A stretch of 64,000 nucleotides of DNA, taken from an uncultured Candidatus Binatia bacterium (lineage in GTDB: Bacteria > Desulfobacterota > Binatia > UBA9968 > JAJDTQ01). This document shows, one piece after another, positions 25,701 through 37,700 of this stretch. The notes under the pieces are model-generated. The model was given only the letters and a program-made list of their open reading frames with translations, was not told where the DNA came from and made no database searches. The stretch spans positions 620,001 through 684,000 of the forward strand of contig OY282432.1 in NCBI GenBank assembly GCA_958295985.1, in the 5' to 3' direction. Position numbers and translations under genes: made by a program. Every line of letters starts with the position of its first letter. Within the stretch, counting starts at the first letter, position 1.

Positions 25701-28700
25701 GACGTGGTGGTGTCGTGGAAGACGGCGCACGGCACCGCGGGGAGCGCCGACTACACGGCGCAGGCGGCGACCGCGCTGACCATCGCGGCGGGCGCGACGC
25801 GCTCCGCGGCGTTCACGGTGGCGACGACCGCGGACACGTTGTCGGAGGCCTCGGAGACGTTCGAGGTTCAGATCGCGGCGGACGGCACGACGCCGCTGCC
25901 GTCGAACGTGACCATCAGCCCGACCGCGAACACGTCGACGGCGACGATCACCGACGACGCCGCGGACGCGCTGACGGCGACGGTGTCGCGGGCCGGGGCG
26001 ACGGTGGCGGAGGGTTCGGACGCGGTGTTCACGGTGACGCTGGCGGGGGGGACGAGCACGGCGCCGGTGACGGTGCGCTACGAGACCACGGGGAGCGCTA
26101 CGTCGGGCAGCGACTACACCGCGCCGTCGGGATCGCTGACCATCGCGGCGGGGCTGGCGACGGGGACGGTGACGATCGCGACGACCGCGGACACGGTGCT
26201 GGACCGGGGCGAGACGCTGGGTCTGCGGCTGACCGGGGTGAGCGGCGGCGGGGGCACGTCGAGCCTGGGTTCGACGACCAGCGCGGCGACGACGATCGAC
26301 GACGACGGGACGGCGACGGTGGGTTGGTCGGCGACCTCGCAGAGCGTGGACGAGGGCCGGGAGGCGACGCTGACCCTGTCGCTGTCGGGCGCGGTGTCGG
26401 AGCCGGTGACGGTGAAGTGGAAGACGACGGGGGTGAGCGCGACCACGGGGACGGACTACACCACCCAGGCGTTGACCGCAGTGACCATCGCCGCGGGCGC
26501 GACGACGGCGTCGCTGACGGTGCAGACCACCGCAGACACGCTGGCGGAGGGCAGCGAGACCTTCACCGCGAGCCTGGAGGCGGACACGGACAACCCGCTG
26601 CCGTCGGGGGTGTCTCTGGGGACGACGAGCACGACGGTGACGATCGACGACGACGAGGCGCTGCTGGTGAACATCAGCGCGGACGCGGTCTCGGTGGTGG
26701 AGGGCGGCAGCGCCGCCTACACGGTCCGGGTGACCGGCGGGACGAGCACGGCGCCGGTGACGGTGAACTACACGGTGTCGGGCACGGCGACGGTGGCGGC
26801 CGACTACACGGCGCCGTCGGGGAGCCTCACGGTGGCCTCGGGCAGCCTGACGGTGCCCGCTGGCCAAGCGAGCGCGGCGCTGACGATCGCGACGCTGACG
26901 GACACGGTGATCGATCCGGACGAGACGCTGCGGGTGACGCTGAGCGGGGCGAGCACCACCAAGGGGTCGGTGGCGGTGGGCACGCCGTCTGCGGCCAGCC
27001 TGGCGCTGGCCGAGCCCGCGGGCTCGTCGGTGACGGTGTCCTTGGACCCGGCGACGCAGAGCGTTGCGGAGGCTTCGCCCGCGAGCTTCGAGGCGGTGCT
27101 GTCGGGGACGGTCGCGACCGCGGTGGTGGTGTCGTGGAAGACGGCGGACGGGACCGCGGGGAGCGCCGACTACACGGCGCAGTCCGCGACTTCGCTGACG
27201 ATCGCGGCGGGTGATACGCGCTCAGCGGCGTTCACGGTGGCGACGACCGCGGATGCGCTGTCGGAGGCCTCCGAGACGTTCGAGGTTCAGATCGCGGCGG
27301 ACGGCACCACGCCGCTGCCGTCCAACGTGACCATCAGCCCGACCGCGAACACGGCGACGGCGACGATCACGGACGACGCCGCGGACGCGCTGACGGCGAC
27401 GGTGTCGCGGGCCGGGGCGACGGTGGCGGAGGGTTCGGACGCGGTGTTCACGGTGACGCTGGCCGGCGGCACGAGCACGGCGCCGGTGACGGTGCGCTAC
27501 GAGACCACGGGGAGCGCTACGTCGGGCAGCGACTACGCGGCGCCGTCGGGTTCGCTGACCATCGCGTCGGGGCTGGCGACGGGAACAGTGACGATCTCCA
27601 CGACCGCGGACACGGTGCTGGACCGGGGCGAGACGCTGGGGCTGCGTCTGACCGGGGTGAGCGGCGGCGGGGGTACGTCGAGCCTGGGTTCGACGACCAG
27701 CGCGGCGACGACGATCGACGACGACGGGACGGCGACGGTGGGTTGGTCGGCGACCTCGCGGAGCGTGGACGAGGGCCGGGAGGCGACGCTGACCCTGTCG
27801 CTGTCGGGCGCGGTGTCGGAGCCGGTGACGGTGAAGTGGAAGACGACGGGGGTGAGCGCGACCACGGGGACGGACTACACCACCCAGGCGTTGACCGCAG
27901 TGACCATCGCCGCGGGCGCGACGACGGCGTCGCTGACGGTGCAGACCACCGCAGACACGCTGGCGGAGGGCAGCGAGACCTTCACCGCGAGCCTGGAAGC
28001 GGACACGGACAACCCGCTGCCGTCGGGTGTGTCTCTGGGGACGACGAGCACGACGGTGACGATCGACGACGACGAGGCGCTGCTGGTGAACATCAGCGCG
28101 GACGCGGTCTCGGTGGTGGAGGGCGGCAGCGCCGCCTACACGGTCCGGGTGACCGGCGGGACGAGCACGGCGCCGGTGGTGGTGACCTACACGGTGTCGG
28201 GCACGGCGACGACGGCGGACTACACGGCGGCGGCGACGAACAGCCTGACGGTGGCGTCGGGCGGCGCGAGCGCGGCGCTGACGATCGCGACGCTGACGGA
28301 CCGGGTGATCGATCCGGACGAGACGCTTCGGGTGACGCTGAGCGGGGCGAGCACGACCAGGGGGTCGGTGTCCGTGGGCACGCCGTCTGCGGCCAGCCTG
28401 GCGCTGGCCGAGCCCGCGGGCTCGTCGGTGACGGTGTCTCTGGACCCGGCGACGCGGAGCGTCGAGGAGGGCTCGTCCGCGAGCTTCGAGGCGGTGCTGT
28501 CGGGGACGGTCGCGACCGCGGTGGTGGTGTCGTGGAAGACGGCGGACGGGACCGCGGGGAGCGCGGACTACACGGCGCAGGCGGCGACTTCGCTGACGAT
28601 CGCGGCGGGCGAGACGCGCTCGTCGGCGTTCACGGTGGCGACGACCGCGGACACGCTGTCGGAGGGCTCTGAGACGTTCGAGGTGCAGATCGCGGCGGAC

Positions 28701-31700
28701 GGCACCACGCCGCTGCCGTCCAACGTGACCATCAGCCCGACGGCGAACACGTCGACGGCGACGATCACCGACGATGCCGCGGACGCGCTGACGGCGACGG
28801 TGTCGCGGGCCGGGGCGACGGTGGCGGAGGGCTCGAACGCGGTGTTCACGGTGACGCTGGCGGGCGGCACGAGCACGGCGCCGGTGACGGTGCGCTACGA
28901 GACCACGGGGAGTGCGACTTCGGGCAGCGACTACACCGCGCCGTCGGGATCGCTGACCATCGCGGCGGGGGTGGCGACGGGGACGGTGACGGTCGCAACG
29001 ACCGCGGACGCGGTGCTCGACCGGGGCGAGACGCTGGGGCTGCGGCTGACCGGGGTGAGCGGCGGCGGCTCGGCCGCGCTGGGCTCGACGGTGACGGCGT
29101 CCACCACGATCACCGATTCCGGCACCGTGACGGTGGGCTTCTCCGCGGCCTCGGCGAGCGTTACCGAGGGCCGGGCGGCGACGCTCACCCTGTCGCTGTC
29201 GGGGGCGGTGTCCGTGCCGGTGACGGTGAAGTGGAAGACCGCGACGGGCGGCACCGCGGTCTCGAACACGGACTACACCGCGCAGGCGGCGACCGCAGTG
29301 ACCATCGCAGCGGGCGCGACAACGAAGACGCTGACGGTGCGGACTACCCAGGACAGCCTGGCCGAGGGCAGCGAGACCTTCACCGCGAGCCTGGAGACCG
29401 ATTCGAACAATGCCTTGCCGACCGGGGTGTCGCTGGGCACATCGAGCGCAACGGTGACCATCGCCGACGACGAGGCGCTGCGGGTCAGTGTGAGCGCCGA
29501 CGCGGTGTCGGTGGCCGAGGGCGGCAGCGCCGCATACACCGTGACGGTGACCGGCGGCACGAGCACCGCGGCGGTGGTGGTGAGCTACACGGTCTCGGGA
29601 ACCGCGAGTGCGGTCGCCGACTACACCACGCCCTCGGGGAGCCTCACGGTGGCCTCGGGCGCGACCACCGCAGCGCTCGCCATCGCGACCGCTGCGGACT
29701 CGGTGGTCGATCCGAACGAGACGCTTCAAGTGACGCTGAGCGGGGCGAGCACCACCAAGGGGTCGGCGTCGGTGGGGAGTCCGTCGGGGGCGCGCCTGGT
29801 GCTGACCGAGCCGGCCGGCTCCTCGGTGACGGTGTTTCTGGACCCGACCATCCGAAGCGTGGCGGAGGGCTCGCCGGCGAGATTCAAGGCGGTGCTTTCG
29901 AGGACGGTGTCGAGGGCCGTGGTGGTGTCGTGGAAGACTGCGACCGGGACCGCGGGGAGCGCGGACTACACCGCGCAGGCGGCGACTTCGCTGACCATCG
30001 CCGCGGGCGCCACGAGTTCTGCGGAGTTCACCGTGGCGACCGCGGCGGACACGCTGTCGGAGGGCGCGGAGACCTTCCGGGTGCAGATCGCGGAGGACGG
30101 CACCACCCCGCTGCCGTCGAACGTGTCCATCAGCCCGACGGCGAACACGGCGACCGCGACGATCACCGACGATGCCGCGGACGCGGTGACGGCGACCGTG
30201 GCGGGCAGCGCGGCGACGGTGGCGGAGGGCTCGAACGCGGTGTTCACGGTGACGCTCTCGGGCGGCACGAGCACGGCGCCGGTGGTGGTGAGCTACGAGA
30301 CCTCGGGGACAGCGACGTCGGACAGAGACTACACCGCGCCGTCGGGGTCGCTGACCATCGCCGCAGGCGTAGCGACGGGGACGGTGACGATCGCGACCGC
30401 CACGGACGCGGTGCTCGACCGGGGCGAGACCCTGGGGCTGCATCTGACCGGGGTGAGCGGCGGCGGCGGCTCGGCCGCGCTGGGCTCGACGGTGACGGCG
30501 ACCACCACGATCACCGATTCCGGCACCGTGACGGTGGGCTTCTCCGCGGCCTCGGCGAGCGTTACCGAGGGCCGGGCGGCGACGCTCACCCTGTCGCTGT
30601 CGGGGGCGGTGTCCGCGCCGGTGACGGTGAAGTGGAAGACCGCGACGGGCGGCACCGCGGTCTCGAACACGGACTACACCGCGCAGGCGGCGACCGCAGT
30701 GACCATCGCAGCGGGCGCGACGACGAAGACGCTGACGGTGCGGACCACCCAGGACAGCCTGGCCGAGGGCAGCGAGACCTTCACCGCGAGCCTGGAGACC
30801 GATTCGGACAATGCCTTGCCGACCGGGGTGTCGCTGGGCACATCGAGCGCAACGGTGACCATCGCCGACGACGAGGCACTGCGGGTCAGTGTGAGCGCCG
30901 ACGCGGTGTCGGTGGCCGAGGGCGGCAGCGCCGCATACACCGTGACGGTGACCGGCGGCACGAGCACCGCGGCGGTGGTGGTGAGCTACACGGTCTCGGG
31001 AACCGCGACGGCGGCCGACTACACCACGCCCTCGGGGAGCCTCACGGTGGCCTCGGGCGCGACCACCGCAGCGCTCGCCATCGCGACCGCTGCGGACTCG
31101 GTGGTCGATCCGAACGAGACGCTTCAAGTGACGCTGAGCGGGGCGAGCACCACCAAGGGGTCGGCGTCGGTGGGGAGTCCGTCGGGGGCGCGCCTGGTGC
31201 TGACCGAGCCGGCCGGCTCCTCGGTGACGGTGTTTCTGGACCCGACCATCCGCAGCGTGGCGGAGGGCTCGCTGGCGAGATTCAAGGCGGTGCTGTCGAA
31301 GACGGTGTCGAGGGCCGTGGTGGTGTCGTGGAAGACTGCGACCGGGACCGCGGGGAGCGCGGACTACACCGCGCAGGCGGCGACCGCGCTGACCATTGCC
31401 GCGGGCGCCACGAGTTCTGCGGAGTTCACCGTGGCGACCGCGGCGGACACGCTGTCGGAGGGCGCGGAGACCTTCCGGGTGCAGATCGCGGAGGACGGCA
31501 CCACCCCGCTGCCGGCCAACGTGTCCATCAGCCCGACGGCGAACACGGCGACCGCGACGATCACCGACGATGCCGCGGACGCGGTGACGGCGACCGTGGC
31601 GGGCAGCGCGGCGACGGTGGCGGAGGGCTCGAACGCGGTGTTCACGGTGACGCTCTCGGGCGGCACGAGCACGGCGCCGGTGGTGGTGAGCTACGAGACC

Positions 31701-34700
31701 TCGGGGACGGCGACGTCGGACAGAGACTACACCGCGCCGTCGGGGTCGCTGACCATCGCCGCAGGCGTAGCGACGGGGACGGTGACGATCGCGACCGCCA
31801 CGGACGCGGTGCTCGACCGGGGCGAGACCCTGGGGCTGCGGCTGACCGGGGTCAGCGGCGGCGGCGGCTCGGCCGCGCTGGGCTCGACGGTGACGGCGAC
31901 CACCACGATCACCGATTCCGGCACCGTGACGGTGGGCTTCTCCGCGGCCTCGGCGAGCGTTACCGAGGGCCGGGCGGCGACGCTCACCCTGTCGCTGTCG
32001 GGGGCGGTGTCGAACGACGTGACGGTGAAGTGGAAGACGGCGACGGGCGGCACCGCGATCTCGAACACGGACTACACCGCCCAGGCGGCGACCGCGGTGA
32101 CCATCGCGGCGGGCGCGACAACGAAGACGGTGACGGTGCGGACCGCCCAGGACAGCTTGGCCGAGGGCAGCGAGACCTTCACCGCGAGCCTGGAGACCGA
32201 TTCGAACAATGCCTTGCCGACCGGGGTGTCGCTGGGCACATCGAGCACAACTGTGACCATCGCCGACGACGAGTCGCTGCGGGTCAATGTGAGCGCCGAC
32301 GCGGTGTCGGTGGCCGAGGGCGGCAGCGCCGCATACACGGTGACGGTGACCGGCGGCACGAGCACCGCGCCGGTGGTGGTGAGCTACACGGTCTCGGGAA
32401 CCGCGACGGCGGCCGACTACACCACGCCCTCGGGGAGCCTCACGGTGGCCTCGGGCGCGACCACCGCAGCGCTCGCCATCGCGACCGCTGCGGACTCGGT
32501 GGTCGATCCGAACGAGACGCTTCAAGTGACGCTGAGCGGGGCGAGCACCACCAAGGGGTCGGCGTCGGTGGGGAGTCCGTCGGGGGCGCGCCTGGTGCTG
32601 ACCGAGCCGTCCGGCTCCTCGGTGACGGTGTTTCTGGACCCGACCAGCCGAAGCGTGGCGGAGGGCTCGCCGGCGAGATTCAAGGCGGTGCTTTCGAAGA
32701 CGGTGTCGAGCGCCGTGGTGGTGTCGTGGAAGACCGCGACCGGGACCGCGGGGAGCGCGGACTACACCGCGCAGGCGGCGACCGCGCTGACCATTGCCGC
32801 GGGCGCCACGAGCTCTGCGGAGTTCACCGTGGCGACGGCGGCGGACACGCTGTCGGAGGGCGCGGAGACCTTCCGGGTGCAGATCGCGGAGGACGGCACC
32901 ACCCCGCTGCCGTCGAACGTGTCCATCAGCCCGACGGCGAACACGGCGACCGCGACGATCACCGACGATGCCGCGGACGCGGTGACGGCGACGGTGGCGG
33001 GCAGCGCGGCGGCGGTGACGGAGGGCTCGAACGCGGTGTTCACGGTGACCCTCTCGGGCGGCACGAGCACGGCGCCGGTGGTGGTGAGCTACGAGACCTC
33101 GGGGACGGCGACGTCGGACAGAGACTACACCGCGCCGTCGGGGTCTCTGACCATCGCCGCAGGCGTAGCGACGGGGACGGTGACGATCGCGACCACCGCG
33201 GACGCGGTGCTCGACCGGGGCGAGACGCTCTCGGTGACCCTGACCGGGGTCACCGGCGGCGGCGGTGCGTCGAGCCTGGGCACGACGGTGACGGCGACGA
33301 CCACGATCACCGATTCCGGCACCGTGACGATGGGCTTCTCCGCAGCCTCGGCGAGCGTTACCGAGGGCCGGGCGGCGACGCTCACCCTGTCGCTGTCGGG
33401 GGCGGTGTCCGTGCCGGTGACGGTGAAGTGGAAGACGGCGACGGGCGGCACCGCGATCTCGGACACGGACTACACCGCCCAGGCGGCGACCGCAGTGACC
33501 ATCGCAGCGGGCGCGACGACGAAGACACTGACGGTGCGGACCACCCAGGACAGCCTGGCCGAGGGCAGCGAGACCTTCACCGCGAGCCTGGAGACCGATT
33601 CGAACAATGCCTTGCCGACCGGGGTGTCGCTGGGCACATCGAGCGCAACGGTGACCATCGCCGACGACGAGGCGCTGCGGGTCAGTGTGAGCGCCGACGC
33701 GGTGTCGGTGGCCGAGGGCGGCAGCGCCGCATACACCGTGACGGTGACCGGCGGCACGAGCACCGCGCCGGTGGTGGTGAGCTACACGGTCTCGGGAACC
33801 GCGACGGCGGCCGACTACACCACGCCCTCGGGGAGCCTCACGGTGGCCTCGGGCGCGACCACCGCAGCGCTCGCCATCGCGACCACCGCGGACTCGGTGG
33901 TCGATCCGAACGAGACGCTTCAAGTGACGCTGAGCGGGGCGAGCACCACCAAGGGGTCGGCGTCGGTGGGGAGTCCGTCGGGGGCGCGCCTAGTGCTGAC
34001 CGAGCCGGCCGGCTCCTCGGTGACGGTGTTTCTGGACCCGACCATCCGCAGCGTGGCGGAGGGCTCGCTGGCGAGCTTCAAGGCGGTGCTTTCGAAGACG
34101 GTGTCGAGGGCCGTGGTGGTGTCGTGGAAGACTGCGACCGGGACCGCGGGGAGCGCGGACTACACCGCGCAGGCGGCGACCGCGCTGACCATCGCCGCGG
34201 GCGCCACGAGCTCTGCGGAGTTCACCGTGGCGACGACCGAGGACACGCTGTCGGAGGGCGCGGAGACCTTCCGGGTTCAGATCGCGGAGGACGGCACCAC
34301 CCCGCTGCCGGCCAACGTGTCCATCAGCCCGACGGCGAACACGGCGACCGCGACGATCACCGACGATGCCGCGGACGCGGTGACGGCGACGGTGGCGGGC
34401 AGCGCGGCGACGGTGGCGGAGGGCTCGAACGCGGTGTTCACGGTGACGCTCTCGGGCGGCACGAGCACGGCGCCGGTGGTGGTGAGCTACGAGACCTCGG
34501 GGACAGCGACCTCGGACAGAGACTACACCGCGCCGTCGGGGTCGCTGACCATCGCCGCAGGCGTAGCGACGGGGACGGTGACGATCGCGACCACCGCGGA
34601 CGCGGTGCTCGACCGGGGCGAGACGCTCTCGGTGACCCTGACCAGGGTCACCGGCGGCGGCGGTGCGTCGAGCCTGGGCACGACGGCGACGGCGACGACC

Positions 34701-37700
34701 ACGATCACCGATTCCGGCACCGTGACGGTGGGCTTCTCCGCGGCCTCGGCGAGCGTTACCGAGGGCCGGGCGGCGACGCTCACCCTGTCGCTGTCGGGGG
34801 CGGTGTCCGTGCCGGTGACGGTGAAGTGGAAGACGGCGACGGGCGGCACCGCGATCTCGGACACGGACTACACCGCGCAGGCGGCGACCGCGGTGACCAT
34901 CGCAGCGGGCGCGACGACGAAGACACTGACGGTGCGGACCACCCAGGACAGCCTGGCCGAGGGCAGCGAGACCTTCAGCGTGAGCCTGGAGACCGATTCG
35001 GACAATGCCTTGCCGACCGGGATGTCGCTGGGCACATCGAGCGCAACGGTGACCATCGCCGACGACGAGGCGCTGCTGGTCAATGTGAGCGCCGACGCGG
35101 TGACGGTGGCCGAGGGCGGCAGCGCCGCCTACACCGTGACGGTGACCGGCGGCACGAGCACCGCGCCGGTGGTGGTGAGCTACACGGTCTCGGGCACCGC
35201 GACGGCGGCCGACTACACCACGCCCTTGGGCAGCCTCACGGTGGCCTCGGGCGCGGCCACCGCAGCGATCACGATCTCGACCACCGCCGACACGGTTCTG
35301 GACCCGAACGAGACGCTCTCGGTGACGCTGAGCGGGGCGAGGACCACCAAGGGGGAGGTGTCGGTGGGGGCGCCGGCGGCGGCCAGCGTGGTGCTGTCCG
35401 AGCCGGACGGCACCTCGGTGACGGTGTCGCTGGATTCGACCAGCCGGAGCGTGGCGGAGGGCTCGCCGGCGAGCTTCAAGGCGGTGCTGTCGGGGACGGT
35501 GTCGAGCGCCGTGGTGGTGTCGTGGAAGACTGCGGCCGGCACCGCGACCTCGGGCGCGGACTACACCGCGCAGGCGGCGACCGCGCTGACCATCGCGACG
35601 GGCGCCACGAGCTCTGCGGAGTTCACCGTAGCGACCGCGGCGGACACGCTGTCGGAGGGCGCGGAGACCTTCCGGGTCCAGATCGCGGCGGATTCCGGCA
35701 ACCCGCTGCCGTCCAACGTGTCCATCAGCCCGGCGGTGAACACGGCGACCGTGACGATCACCGACGACGCCGCGGACGCGATGACGGCGACGGTGGCGGG
35801 CAGCGCGGCGGCGGTGACGGAAGGCTCGAACGCGGTGTTCACGGTGATGCTCTCGGGCGGCACGAGCACGGCGGCGGTGACGGTGCGCTACGAGACCTCG
35901 GGGACGGCGACGTCGGGCAGAGACTACACGGCGCCGTCAGGGTCTCTGACCATCGCCGCGGGCGTAGCGACGGGGACGGTGACGATCGCGACCACCGCGG
36001 ACGCGGTGCTCGACCGGAGCGAGACGCTGGGGCTGCGGCTGACCGGCGTGAGCGGCGGGGGCGGCTCGGCCGCGCTGGGCTCGACGGTGACGGCGACCAC
36101 CACGATCACCGATTCCGGCACCGTGACGGTGGGGCTGCGCTTGGTGGCGGTGAGCGGAACCCAGAGACAGGTCGCGCCAGCGGTGAGCGGGACCCAGCGA
36201 CAGGCAGCGCCGGTGGTGAGCAGGAGCCAAAGACAGGTCGCGCCGGCGGTGAGCGGGCCCCAGCGACAGGCAGCGACATCGCTGAGCGTCGTTGAGGGTC
36301 AGGTCCTGACGCTGCAGGTGGATCTGTCGGGGATGGTGGCGGCGCCGGTGACGGTGAAGTGGAAGACCACGGACGGGACGGCGGGGAGCGCCGACTACAC
36401 GGCGCGGACGGCGTCGGTGACGCTTCCGGCGGGCACGAAGACGACGTCGCTGACGGTGCAGACTACCCAGGACCGCCTGGCCGAGGGCAGCGAGACCTTC
36501 ACCGTGAGCCTGGAGGCGGACAGCACCAACCCGCTGCCCGACGGGGTGAGCCTGGGGGCGGCCTCAGCGCCAGTGACGATCACCGACGACGAGACGTTGA
36601 GCGTGAGCGTCGCAGCGGCGACGGCGACCGTGGTCGAGGGGACGGACGCGGTCTTTCGAGTGTTCACCGTGGGTGGGACCAGCACGGCGGACGTGACCGT
36701 GACGTACACGGTGGCGGGCACGACGACGGCGGGCCTGGATTACACGACACCGTCGGGGACGGTGACGGTGCCTTCGGGGTCAGCGACGGCGACGATCACG
36801 ATCGCGACGCTAACCGATACGGTGATCGATCCGGACGAGACCCTGCGGGTGACCCTGAGCAGGGCGAGCACGAGCAAGGGGGCGGCAGAGGTGGGGGCGC
36901 TGCCGGCGGCGAGCCTGGCGCTGACCGAGCCGGCCGGCTCCCAGGTGACGGTATCGCTGGAGCCGGTGTCGCGGCGTGTGGCGGAGGGCTCGGCGGCGAG
37001 CTTCAAGGCGGTCCTGTCGAGGACGGTCACGAGCAACGTGGTGGTGTCGTGGAAGACGGTGGCGGGGAGCGCGGAGTCGGGGACCGACTACACCGCCCAG
37101 GCGGCGACTTCGCTGACCATCGCGGCGGGCGCGACGCGCTCCCCCGCGTTCAGCGTGGCGACGCTGCCCGACACGCTGTCGGAGGCTTCGGAGACGTTCC
37201 GGGTGCGGATCGCTGAAGACACCACGACGCCGCTGCCGTCGAACGTGGTGATCCACCCGACCGCGAACACGGCGACCGCGACCATCACCGACGACGCGGC
37301 GGACGCGATCACGGTGACGGTGGCGCGCCAGGCGGCGGCGGTAGCGGAAGGCAGCGACGCGGTGTTCACGGTGACGCTGGCCGGCGGCGCCAGCACGGCG
37401 CCGGTGGTGGTGAGCTACGAGACCTCGGGGACGGCGACGCCGGGGGCGGACTACACGGCGCCTTCGGGGTCGCTGACGATCGCGGCGGGGGCGGCGGCGG
37501 GGACGATCACGATCGCGACGCTGACCGATACGGTGATCGATCCGGACGAGACCCTGCGGGTCACCCTGAGCAGGGCGAGCACGAGCAAGGGGACGGCAGA
37601 GGTGGGGACGCCGTCGGCGGCGAGCCTGGCGCTGACCGAGCCGGCTGGCTCTCAAGTGACGGTATCGCTGGAGCCGGTGTCGCGGCGTGTGGCGGAGGGC

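Noticed and set aside
8970..33923. Three very long minus-strand ORFs (2,770, 2,790 and 2,233 codons) opposite the repeat array, and many long ORFs in the third frame
   Set aside because: They are Arg/His- or Gly/Asp-rich, periodic with the super-repeat and have no ribosome sites or domains. They result from high GC content and repetition without stop codons.
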